Positions 1-5,708 of a stretch of 20,282 nt of DNA are shown here, in pieces. This DNA comes from a virus. A program made the position numbers and the translations under genes. Location of the stretch: positions 1 through 20,282 of IMG/VR virus record IMGVR_UViG_3300042539_000073. One strand, 5' to 3'. A model generated the notes under the pieces. It saw only the letters and a program-made list of their open reading frames with translations. It ran no database searches and had not been told where the DNA came from. Every line of letters starts with the position of its first letter. Position 1 is the stretch's first letter.

Positions 1-78
1 ACCACGGCTTGTCTGCGCCTCTGCAATGGCAGCGTTGGCGGCTTCTGCTTGCTCTGGAGTGACTACGAATCCGATCAT
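1..78 (-). CDS. Unknown small phage protein, cut by left edge
   Basis: Only the first 26 codons are in the window; the reading frame stays open to the edge. It begins with an ATG at 78 that overlaps the stop of the preceding fibre-like gene as ATGA, the usual mark of translational coupling in this operon. The visible N-terminus is MIGFVVTPEQAEAANAAIAE, an alanine- and glutamate-rich stretch that looks helical. Its function cannot be judged from this fragment. Its place at the end of the head and fibre block suggests a small structural or lysis-associated protein, but that is inference only. Confidence 0.6.
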   Translation of the reverse strand, partial: MIGFVVTPEQAEAANAAIAEAQTSRG

Positions 79-914
79 GGTAAGGTAAGTCCGGTGCAGG
101 TTTCCCAAAGTGTTTTCAATCCGTCTGTGAACGCCTCTGCATCAGCCTGAGCCATGCCATCAGTCATTCCCGCTGCCCCGAGCTGTGCAGTGTTTGGTGC
201 ATAGTTTGCAATAGCCCCGTTGCTATTACCCGCTAACCAACACATTGGAATTGTTGAGTTGATTGCGGAACTGAGTGATAATTGAGAATTGCTCAATAAT
301 GAAGAGGCTCTTAGTAAGACAAACCTACTGAGTGATGTATTGCGACCAAGGAATTGAACGCCTCGTTGATCTCCTGCACTGAGGTCAGTAAGAAACAAGG
401 AGTTGTTCATTCCGCTAGACGCGAAACGCGCCGTATTATGACTGCCTGCCAAGAATAAGCGTGTAAGATTGCTTAATGATTGTGCGCCAAAATATCTTTG
501 GGTGTTTATTAAATTTAACGCGCTTGCTCCTGTTGTAAGCGCAAAAACTCCTGTCCCGTCTAACGTGCATCCTGCACCCCCAGGACTAACGTCTGAAAGA
601 AAATGCCCAGTCGTTCCATCTGTGGTCACATAGCCAGCCGTATGCGTCATTCCACCGACGAACGTGCCGCTAGTTAGTCCAACCATGTCAATAGCGTTTG
701 GAGCCGCTGCTGCCCAAATCGGTAGATACATACGCTTCAGCGAGGAATACCAGCCATCGGCTTTCCCTGTCTTTACGAAGGTATTGATAGCCGACTTCTG
801 CCCTCCGCTAACCGCGCCACCAGCAGCGACAACTGCATCAATGTATCCTTTAGCATCTGGATCAAGACCACCGACGAAGCCCCCGCCAAGCATATTTCCA
901 AGTGAGTAGTTCAT
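75..914 (-). CDS. Putative tail fibre or adhesin-like structural protein
   Basis: This is a 279-residue protein. Near the N-terminus (about residues 18-65) is a helical segment, DAVVAAGG then KSAINTFVKTGKADGW, followed by YLPIW. This pattern is familiar from phage and prophage surface proteins in which a short helical region precedes a beta-rich, glycine- and serine-rich body. The rest is rich in Gly, Ser, Thr and Asn with no membrane segment or signal peptide, as in a beta-structured virion protein. The start at 914 overlaps the upstream stop as TAATG, and its stop overlaps the next gene as ATGA. It follows the putative head-tail adaptor, so a role in a fibre, spike or other exposed virion part is likely. 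The exact function is inference, and no catalytic motif is visible. Confidence 0.6.
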   Translation of the reverse strand: MNYSLGNMLGGGFVGGLDPDAKGYIDAVVAAGGAVSGGQKSAINTFVKTGKADGWYSSLKRMYLPIWAAAAPNAIDMVGLTSGTFVGGMTHTAGYVTTDGTTGHFLSDVSPGGAGCTLDGTGVFALTTGASALNLINTQRYFGAQSLSNLTRLFLAGSHNTARFASSGMNNSLFLTDLSAGDQRGVQFLGRNTSLSRFVLLRASSLLSNSQLSLSSAINSTIPMCWLAGNSNGAIANYAPNTAQLGAAGMTDGMAQADAEAFTDGLKTLWETCTGLTLP

Positions 915-1528
915 TAGTAGCGCATCTGCATGTTAGCGTTTGTGAATATCCTGTTAGCGACAAGCTGTAAGGTGTGTTGCTCGTCAATGCGAATCATCTC
1001 CTCTTGAAGCAGCATATCAGCTTCTTGGTCTGCCAACGCAGCTTTCTCTTGTTGTCCTTCCGCACGAAGATAATCAGCATAAGTGCCATGCGCCATGTAT
1101 TGATACCACTCAGCAGGGATGGAGGTGGATTCCCCAAGCCCGTCACCGTAAGTATCGGTAAGTTGCGCCTTGTAGGTAACAAACGCCGAAGTAGGTGCGG
1201 TATTTCCAGCAACCAACTTAGCCCCATCTGCCGTCACCATAATGTCATACTCCTGAACGGAAGTAGAGACATACGGAGCTTGCACATGGATACGCAAGTA
1301 AGTGTCAATCGGACTCTTCCCCGACTCAGTGTAGGGAACTACATCGCTAGTTACAGCGCGTTCCTCACCGATCTTTAGGAAACGAGGCCAGTAATTCGTG
1401 GAACGATAAGCCCTCAAAGCCCTGCGGTTAATCAGAGCTTTAATCCTCCCAAGCTCCAGCGTAGCAAAGACAACCCCGCTTAGTGACTGGATCAAAGAAA
1501 GCAGTTCAGCGTAGGTTCTTGTTTGCAT
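914..1528 (-). CDS. Putative head-tail adaptor (head completion) protein
   Basis: A 204-residue soluble protein. The N-terminal half (about residues 1-60) is predicted helical and includes a basic stretch, INRRALRAYRSTNYWPRF. It is followed by a beta-rich middle with VPYTESGKSPIDTYLRIH and a glutamate- and glutamine-rich helix near residues 155-190. Helical N-terminus, short beta insertion and C-terminal helix are the general layout of connector-ring proteins that sit between portal and tail in podoviruses. Its place shortly after the major capsid and decoration genes fits. The start at 1528 overlaps the upstream TAA by one base (TAATG). No enzyme motif is seen. The assignment rests on context and general architecture, so it could instead be another minor virion protein. 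Confidence 0.5.
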   Translation of the reverse strand: MQTRTYAELLSLIQSLSGVVFATLELGRIKALINRRALRAYRSTNYWPRFLKIGEERAVTSDVVPYTESGKSPIDTYLRIHVQAPYVSTSVQEYDIMVTADGAKLVAGNTAPTSAFVTYKAQLTDTYGDGLGESTSIPAEWYQYMAHGTYADYLRAEGQQEKAALADQEADMLLQEEMIRIDEQHTLQLVANRIFTNANMQMRY

Positions 1529-1806
1529 TAGATATTCCCAGCTTTAAGGTGTGATTGTGATTTGAAAAAGTCACGGACAAAGGTGCGGTCATCCCAGCAC
1601 TCACTTCCGTATTTGTTTGCGAGTAGTAGATACTCACGTTGCGGAATAGAACCAACGGGTTTCCCCGCAATGGATTTCACTTCACGCATTTTTCTTGCTT
1701 CAGCAGCGGCTTCAATCTCCCTGCGTTTCTCCAAGCTCTCTATGAACTTGCGTCCAGAGCATAACTCACGGATAAGGGCAGCATTGATCTCTTCTTCTGC
1801 AATCAT
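1528..1806 (-). CDS. Small charged protein of unknown function
   Basis: A 92-residue protein with a strongly charged helical N-terminal half (EEEINAALIRELCSGRKF and EKRREIEAAAEARKMRE, residues 3-43). A compact C-terminal half contains KPVGSIPQREYLLLANKYG and ECWDDRTFVRDFF. I do not recognise the family with certainty. The ATG at 1806 begins directly after the T-rich tail of an intrinsic terminator (1807-1844). No Shine-Dalgarno sequence precedes it, so it is the first gene after a transcriptional attenuation point and should be made at lower level than capsid protein. Its stop overlaps the adaptor gene as TAATG, tying the two together. It may be a minor head protein or assembly factor; that is inference from position. 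Confidence 0.6.
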   Translation of the reverse strand: MIAEEEINAALIRELCSGRKFIESLEKRREIEAAAEARKMREVKSIAGKPVGSIPQREYLLLANKYGSECWDDRTFVRDFFKSQSHLKAGNI

Positions 1807-1844
1807 AAAGAAAGAAAGGGGAGGGAGATTTTACCTCCCTCCCC
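1807..1844 (-). terminator. Strong intrinsic terminator after capsid and decoration genes
   Basis: A perfect 10-bp GC-rich stem pairs 1818-1827 (GGGGAGGGAG on the plus strand) with 1835-1844 (CTCCCTCCCC), with a 7-base loop. Read on the minus strand it is followed at once by TTTCTTTCTTT (1817-1807), the classic terminator layout. It lies 10 bases beyond the stop of the decoration gene and directly before the ATG of the next gene. It probably gives partial termination, so that capsid and decoration are expressed more than the genes downstream. Confidence 0.85.
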
Positions 1845-1853
1845 AGTTTGGGT

Positions 1854-2288
1854 TTAGGCGTTGGACGCAAGGAGTCCAAGATCAAGGATCTTAACTCCGA
1901 TATACCACTCACCACCAGTTACAGTTCCGGTGAAGATAGGTTCGATAAGAACAGGCACAGCGGATGCCGTGTTGTTGATGTAATAACCAGCAGCGGTATT
2001 GACAAGAACGTCTCCAGTGTTGAAGGCAGCTTTGGTCAAACCATCGAGGTCAAGCGCGTCGATGAAATCATCGGGGTCTGCACCAGTGACACCAACGTCA
2101 AGGGTGAGGTTAGTCGATGTTCCAGCGAAGTCCGTCAACTCAAACACGCCGCAGGCAGTCACCACGCCACCAGGAGGGACGAGGGCGATTGTACGCTGTC
2201 CACCAGTGCCAATAGCAGTGATGTCAGCAGCGGTTAGCTTGTGGATGTCGGTAAACCCGTTAAACGATTCTTGAATAGTAGTTTTCAT
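1854..2288 (-). CDS. Putative capsid decoration protein
   Basis: A 144-residue protein immediately downstream of the major capsid gene. It is beta-rich and low in charge, with the alternating pattern of a small beta-sandwich: QRTIALVPPGGVVTACGVFE at about residues 30-50, TNLTLDVGV, and a C-terminal strand GGEWYIGVKILDLGL. Small beta-domain proteins encoded right after the capsid gene usually coat the capsid surface and stabilise it. There is no signal peptide or membrane segment. The ATG at 2288 has no Shine-Dalgarno sequence; the leader reads AAACTAAGAAACAAAT before the ATG, much like that of the capsid gene. A strong terminator follows, as expected for a highly expressed pair. The decoration role is inferred from fold pattern and position. 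Confidence 0.6.
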   Translation of the reverse strand: MKTTIQESFNGFTDIHKLTAADITAIGTGGQRTIALVPPGGVVTACGVFELTDFAGTSTNLTLDVGVTGADPDDFIDALDLDGLTKAAFNTGDVLVNTAAGYYINNTASAVPVLIEPIFTGTVTGGEWYIGVKILDLGLLASNA

Positions 2289-2307
2289 ATTTGTTTCTTA
2301 GTTTAGG

Positions 2308-3303
2308 TTAGTATGCGATTTTACCGTGGGCTTGGGGATGCTTACAGACAAGCGTTCCAACAACGTCAATGAAGCCGCGCTCGCCGCCACCTTGGTTCTC
2401 AAGGCGAGTAGCACCCATAGGAATCAGGGTGTTGAAGCCCAGATACTTAGGATTGATGACGTAGCCTACGTTGGTGCTAGCAGTTGGCATACAGCTTGGG
2501 TTGCCGTTCACTATCTTCACCAGACCGAAGTCGGAGTCATACAAGTTTACCGACAAGGTGATTTGCTTGCTCGTAGCGTCTTGGTTGACGTGGTAGGTAA
2601 CACCAGCGGATGAAGGAGTTGCACGGGTGAAGTTGCTGATAAGCTGGCGAAGTGCCACGTTAGCAACAAGGGTCAGGCTGTTCATCTCACCGTTACGGGC
2701 GAAGATGCTGCCAATCATCGTGTTGAACGAGGACTCACTAAGCGTCGAAGCAATGATCGAACCAGAAGGAGTGCGGTATGCAGCGGGGACTGGGTTGGTT
2801 GCTTGGGCGGTGGACTGAATCCACTTGCCAAGACCGCGCATTCCGTAAGGAGTGCCAGCACCGTTCTCAACCGTCATCTCGTTATCGGAGGCGATGGTTG
2901 CTTCGATGTCGCGCTTGATTTCACGCATGGACTTCGCTTCCGCTTGTGCCACGTTAGCTGGTCCGACACTGGTGACGGCTTGCTGAAGGTTGGACACAAT
3001 GTAGTCACGGCGCATGAGTTGGATGTAGTTTCCAAGACGGGCGCGATCCGCGAACTTGTCGGAGAACGAGGTAACGTCGGAACCTTCGCTGATACCCGTG
3101 GTTGCGGGGGATGCGAGGCTGTCAACAGTCCACTCGGTGTAGGTGGCAGATGCTTTACCCTTACCGCAGAGGGAAAGGATAGGAGTATCTTCTGGCGCAA
3201 GGATGGAAAGCTCGATGCTTAGATCCTCACGGTTGGAGACGGCGGAACCCTGACCGGACTTGGCGGCGGGGGCTGATGGCTGATATGTATTTGAGATAGG
3301 CAT
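2308..3303 (-). CDS. Major capsid protein (SU10-like, DUF5309 type)
   Basis: A 331-residue protein matching in pattern the HK97-fold capsid family of SU10-like phages. After a variable N-terminus it has REDLSIELSILAPEDTPILS and then TYTEWTVDSL (about residues 26-62), which is the family's N-terminal signature: an acidic helix, the dTP turn and an EW..DSL element. The conserved helical spine includes REIKRDIEATIASDNE and the GMRGLGKWIQS element (about residues 125-165). C-terminal strands include VGYVINPKYLGF. It lies between the scaffold and decoration genes, the standard head-gene order. The start at 3303 has no Shine-Dalgarno sequence, only the A-rich leader CCAACTAAGAAA. It would assemble into the icosahedral shell with the scaffold as template. 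The capsid role is well supported; the subfamily is recalled from its motifs. Confidence 0.88.
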   Translation of the reverse strand: MPISNTYQPSAPAAKSGQGSAVSNREDLSIELSILAPEDTPILSLCGKGKASATYTEWTVDSLASPATTGISEGSDVTSFSDKFADRARLGNYIQLMRRDYIVSNLQQAVTSVGPANVAQAEAKSMREIKRDIEATIASDNEMTVENGAGTPYGMRGLGKWIQSTAQATNPVPAAYRTPSGSIIASTLSESSFNTMIGSIFARNGEMNSLTLVANVALRQLISNFTRATPSSAGVTYHVNQDATSKQITLSVNLYDSDFGLVKIVNGNPSCMPTASTNVGYVINPKYLGFNTLIPMGATRLENQGGGERGFIDVVGTLVCKHPQAHGKIAY

Positions 3304-3321
3304 TTTCTTAGTTGGTTGAAT

Positions 3322-4332
3322 TTACTTGTATTTAGCGATTCTAGCAGCAACCCATTCTTCCGGACTCCCACTCTTTTCAAAGCGGCTGTATGCGTCCGTC
3401 ACCTTTGCCTTGGGGGATGTCGAGGACTTCGCAGCACCCGCTCCAAATGGGGACGGAGATGGACTGACTTTCAGTTTAGTCCCCACCGCAGGTTGCTTCT
3501 TGATTCTCGTTCCTCCATGGATGGAGTTGGCAGCATGAGCCAGGATGTATTCGATTTGGTAGCCAATTTCAGGAACTTGTTTGCGTAGCTTTTCGATAAG
3601 CGGGTCAGACATTAAATCCTTGAATTGTTTTCCGACAGTTGTGGTTTCATCCTTGATGTCGGGAACTTCTTCTTCTGCCGCAGCGATGTATTGACCTTTT
3701 AGCTGTTCCATCTGGGCGATCTGCTGAAGATGCGCCTGTTGAGCGGGAATGTATTTGGTCAACGCCTCACGTGCGTTTCGGTTAGCTTTACGAATCTGCT
3801 GCTTGGTGAACTCGCGGTCTCCAACTAGGATTATGTCTTCAGCACGATAATCTTCGTATTCCTCCAATAGTTCATCTGTTGAATCGAGGGTTTTCTCAAG
3901 CTCCTTGTATTTCGCCTTTAGGTCATCGAATGACTGTATTTCGCGGAATGGGTTTTGTTCTTGAGGGACTTCCTTGATTTCCGGCTGAGACTGAATCTTT
4001 TCCTCCAGGGCTTTCTTCTGAGCGGTTAGCTCGCCAATCCGTTGAAGGAGTCGGCTCTTACCCTTTTTGGCTAAAGATTGAATCTGCTCCGTGGTCAACG
4101 ACAGTAGATCAATTTCGCTTTCCTCTTCCTCCTCTTCGGGTTCTTCCTCTGTTTCGGTTTCCTCTTCTTCGGTGGGAATCTCTTCCTCCTCGGTTTCGGT
4201 TACTTCTTCTTCGGGTTGCTCCTCGGATTCAGGTTCTGGATTTTGTCTTGCCGTTCTCTGAGCTACAAGCTCTTCAAATGACAGGTTAGACACTGATTCG
4301 ATAGCTTCAGCGGTAGCTTCTGGATTGCTCAT
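3322..4332 (-). CDS. Scaffolding (head assembly) protein
   Basis: A 336-residue protein placed just before the major capsid gene, as scaffolds usually are. Residues about 32-73 form an almost pure glutamate tract with prolines and threonines. Residues about 75-215 are charged and heptad-like, consistent with a long coiled coil (KSRLLQRIGELTAQKKALEE). The C-terminus (about 275-336) is basic and proline/serine-rich and ends in a short amphipathic helix, SPEEWVAARIAKYK, the usual place for capsid binding. I chose the ATG at 4332, because the frame extends upstream only to a GTG at 4374 that would lie inside the candidate -10 element. No Shine-Dalgarno sequence is visible. It should guide procapsid assembly and then leave or be cleaved. 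The acidic tract is longer than in many scaffolds. Confidence 0.8.
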   Translation of the reverse strand: MSNPEATAEAIESVSNLSFEELVAQRTARQNPEPESEEQPEEEVTETEEEEIPTEEEETETEEEPEEEEEESEIDLLSLTTEQIQSLAKKGKSRLLQRIGELTAQKKALEEKIQSQPEIKEVPQEQNPFREIQSFDDLKAKYKELEKTLDSTDELLEEYEDYRAEDIILVGDREFTKQQIRKANRNAREALTKYIPAQQAHLQQIAQMEQLKGQYIAAAEEEVPDIKDETTTVGKQFKDLMSDPLIEKLRKQVPEIGYQIEYILAHAANSIHGGTRIKKQPAVGTKLKVSPSPSPFGAGAAKSSTSPKAKVTDAYSRFEKSGSPEEWVAARIAKYK

Positions 4333-4372
4333 ATTGGAAACGCCATTTACGCTCGGCGGTGCGATTTGCAGC

Positions 4373-4402
4373 ACACTAACGCAAATTTGTTACAGTTGTC
4401 AA
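4373..4402 (-). promoter_or_regulatory. Candidate sigma70-type promoter for head-gene block
   Basis: On the minus strand a perfect TTGACA (4402-4397) is followed after 18 bases by TAGTGT (4378-4373), or after 17 bases by TTAGTG. The -10 match is only partial. It lies about 40 bases upstream of the scaffold ATG at 4332 and points the right way to start the head block separately from the upstream operon. The perfect -35 and the location are the support; the poor -10 is the weakness. Confidence 0.35.
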
Positions 4403-4442
4403 TAGTGATGTTAAGGGGATAAAAATTCATTGAAACTTTTTC

Positions 4443-4471
4443 TTGCGTTGTCAGAAAAACCTGCGTAGATT
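4443..4471 (+). promoter_or_regulatory. Candidate plus-strand promoter for the island RNA
   Basis: TTGCGT (4443-4448) and TAGATT (4466-4471) are separated by exactly 17 bases. The matches are partial: the first three bases of the -35 and four of six bases of the -10. The predicted start, near 4478, falls on the first base of a hairpin (4477-4498) that pairs loop-to-loop with the terminator hairpin downstream. It is back-to-back with the minus-strand promoter candidate at 4373-4402. Confidence 0.3.
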
Positions 4472-4476
4472 TCTGC

Positions 4477-4583
4477 CGACGAGAGGTAGGACTCATCGTT
4501 AAAGTTTTCCACGCCGCCGCTTAATCGCATGGCTTAAAGGACTAGCACGGGTTTTCCTACCTCCTCGTGCTAGTCCTTTTCAT
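4477..4583 (+). ncRNA. Candidate phage small RNA with complementary hairpin loops
   Basis: No open frame explains this stretch. A first hairpin pairs CGACGAG (4477-4483) with CTCATCG (4492-4498) with one mismatch and shows AGGTAGGA in its 8-base loop. The downstream terminator hairpin (4536-4579) shows TCCTACCT (4555-4562) in its 16-base loop, an exact 8-nt complement of the first loop. The terminator loop also contains ACCTCCT (4559-4565), identical to the 3' tail of 16S rRNA. A promoter candidate ends at 4471 and a T-rich tail follows the terminator, giving a transcript of roughly 105 nt. This could be a trans-acting small RNA or a switch. The structure is read directly; that it is transcribed is inference. 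Confidence 0.45.
4536..4583 (+). terminator. Intrinsic terminator with perfect 14-bp stem
   Basis: AAAGGACTAGCACG (4536-4549) pairs perfectly with CGTGCTAGTCCTTT (4566-4579) around a 16-base loop, and TCATTT follows on the plus strand. On the minus strand the bases after the stem are AAGCC, so plus-strand use is favoured, though the stem itself is symmetrical. It would end a transcript begun near 4478. Confidence 0.65.
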
Positions 4584-4584
4584 T

Positions 4585-4860
4585 TAGGCTAGTTTCTCTT
4601 GGAACAAGTCAGCCAGGAGAACGGGCAAAGGGGTCGCAAGACTTCATCACCATTAGGCTCGCGGCTAGCTCTGACTCCGATCTGTCACCTAGCATCCGTA
4701 ACGGCTACAATCCGAAGCGGGGGGAAGAGCGTAAAACCGAATCAGGTCTCTGGAAGCAGGGGTTCTGCATGGTGAACCAAGGAACATAGGAATGCGGCAA
4801 CGCAGCCCTAAGAGATCGGTTTGGCTTTATCCTCTCGGGGAGAATCTTTTTGAGCGAAGC
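4585..4860 (+). ncRNA. Candidate structured RNA region upstream of the plus-strand genes
   Basis: No convincing gene covers this stretch, but several helices nest on the plus strand. AGTCAG (4607-4612) pairs with CTGACT (4671-4676) and encloses a 6-bp hairpin with a GCAA tetraloop (4630-4645). A bulged hairpin with CCG TAA CGG lies at 4690-4707. A long helix pairs AAACCGA and TCTCT (4734-4740, 4747-4751) with AGAGATCGGTTT (4811-4822) and leaves ATCAGG as a bulge. Inside that helix are GGTTC/GAACC (4761-4778) and TGCG-GCAA-CGCA (4793-4804). A weak hairpin and CTTTTT tail follow near 4830-4855. I do not recognise a known riboswitch, ribozyme or intron class. It may be a leader of the downstream gene or a separate RNA. 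Confidence 0.4.
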
Positions 4861-4920
4861 GAACTGATTCTTCTTGATTTGACTGAGAGAAAAGGGAAAC
4901 TAACCCCGCAACACAAAAAC

Positions 4921-5340
4921 ATGAACGATAAATTCCAATTAGGACACGCAGGATGGAGTCCAGATTACGACTCTAATAAACCTCGCAAGCCTAATAACCT
5001 GAAACGAACCGAAAATATGCCGAAAGAATTTAACTGCCCGAACTCCGGATACGACTGCGGATACCCTGCATGCGCTCATGCTGGCCAGTGCCGAAAACAC
5101 CCGATAGCCGTTCAAACCTACACGATTAAGGAGATCGCTGACTACATCGCAGGGTGGTCGATGGCTCCTTATAATGAGGTGGAGAAGATCGGGGCTGCTA
5201 CGCTCGCCAACGCTCTATCCCAACTTGAAGACGACCAAGACGGCATTGAAGCTGTCCGTCAGAGGAAAATTTATAGCAAGAACGCAATAGGTGAGGCACG
5301 GGCGGACAACGCCGCTCCGCCTCACCAGAAAGGAAACTAA
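4921..5340 (+). CDS. Unknown plus-strand phage protein with cysteine cluster
   Basis: A 139-residue protein on the strand opposite to the structural genes. After a hydrophilic start it has a cysteine cluster, CPNSGYDCGYPACAHAGQC (about residues 38-56), which could bind a metal. A helical domain follows with YTIKEIADYIAGWS and TLANALSQLEDDQDGIEAVR (about residues 66-120). That second half resembles small proteins seen in other phages, but I cannot name a family. The frame is open further upstream to 4792, through the structured RNA region; the ATG at 4921 is preferred because the protein character changes there. A later ATG at 5017 is also possible. An AAAGGGAAACTAACC motif lies some 16-30 bases upstream. 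Function unknown; an early or regulatory role is a guess from strand and position. Confidence 0.6.
   Translation: MNDKFQLGHAGWSPDYDSNKPRKPNNLKRTENMPKEFNCPNSGYDCGYPACAHAGQCRKHPIAVQTYTIKEIADYIAGWSMAPYNEVEKIGAATLANALSQLEDDQDGIEAVRQRKIYSKNAIGEARADNAAPPHQKGN
5290..5326 (+). repeat. Inverted repeat (hairpin) at the end of the first plus-strand gene
   Basis: GGTGAGGC (5290-5297) and GCCTCACC (5319-5326) are perfect 8-bp complements. Inside them GGCG (5301-5304) pairs with CGCC (5310-5313). The hairpin lies within the last codons of the gene ending at 5340 and just before the ribosome binding site of the gene at 5345. It could slow ribosomes, protect the message or tune the downstream gene. There is no T tract, so it is not a typical terminator. 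Confidence 0.5.
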
Positions 5341-5344
5341 CCAC

Positions 5345-5578
5345 ATGGAAACTTCGACACACGCCGCCCCGCCCGTTGATCTCGACCGACTTGTTCGGCT
5401 TTGGGAGTTGCTTCGCTACAATCGCTACACCCTATTCGCCGGAATCGTCTGGCGACCAGTTACCGGAGATGAAGGCGACGCATGGCTCCAATCATGGCGG
5501 AAATATCGAATGTCATGGCAAACCGCGTGGGACGTGGCTTGCGTGATTTATCCTCTCCCGAACAGCCAAGATCACTGA
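5345..5578 (+). CDS. Unknown small plus-strand protein
   Basis: A 77-residue protein with many aromatic and tryptophan residues: RLVRLWELLRYNRYTLFAGI (about residues 15-34), GDAWLQSWRKYRMSWQTAWD and CVIYPLP. No family is recognised, and there is no clear signal peptide or membrane segment. The frame opens at 5291 inside the previous gene, but the ATG at 5345 is chosen because AAAGGA (5330-5335) sits 9 bases before it and the start follows the upstream stop by four bases. The leader GGAAACTAACC repeats the one before the first plus-strand gene. It is co-transcribed with that gene and ends before a cluster of hairpins. The tight packing and good start signal support a real gene; the function is unknown. 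Confidence 0.6.
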   Translation: METSTHAAPPVDLDRLVRLWELLRYNRYTLFAGIVWRPVTGDEGDAWLQSWRKYRMSWQTAWDVACVIYPLPNSQDH

Positions 5579-5618
5579 CGCGCAGCGTTCAGTGTATCGA
5601 CATGTTCAAACAGAAGAA

Positions 5619-5698
5619 CCGTAGAGGATTAACCCCTACGGCTCTCTGAACACACAAACACGCCGAAAACGAAACGGCGAAGCAATAAAAGCAGAGAG
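5619..5698. terminator. Convergent terminator-like hairpin cluster
   Basis: Two hairpins lie between the end of the plus-strand genes and the end of the minus-strand small-gene cluster. CCGTAG (5619-5624) pairs with CTACGG (5636-5641) plus two inner G-C pairs. CGCCG (5661-5665) pairs with CGGCG (5675-5679) around a 9-base loop. A further 7-bp stem, CTCTCTG (5642-5648) with CAGAGAG (5692-5698), encloses the second. Read on the minus strand both hairpins are followed by T/G-rich tails (TTCTTCTGTTT and TGTTTGTGTGTT), so termination of the minus operon is more likely than of the plus genes. No perfect T run is present. Confidence 0.5.
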
Positions 5699-5708
5699 TG
5701 TTGAAATG

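Noticed and set aside
994-1378. Open frames on both strands inside the adaptor gene
   Set aside because: They lie fully inside a well-supported gene with coupled junctions and have no start signals or family resemblance.
4333-4374. GTG start at 4374 for the scaffold gene
   Set aside because: It falls within the candidate -10 element and adds residues unlike the rest; ATG 4332 gives a natural N-terminus.
4585-4860. Group I intron, tmRNA, RNase P RNA or known riboswitch
   Set aside because: I could not find the conserved core strings of these classes, and no split gene flanks the region.
4792-4920. Upstream extension of the first plus-strand gene to an ATG at 4792
   Set aside because: It overlaps the 3' arm of the RNA helix 4734-4822 and reads as low-quality protein; the character of the protein changes at the ATG at 4921.
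5579-5708. tRNA gene in the convergent gap
   Set aside because: The hairpins do not form a cloverleaf, and no TTC-type T-loop or acceptor stem can be built.
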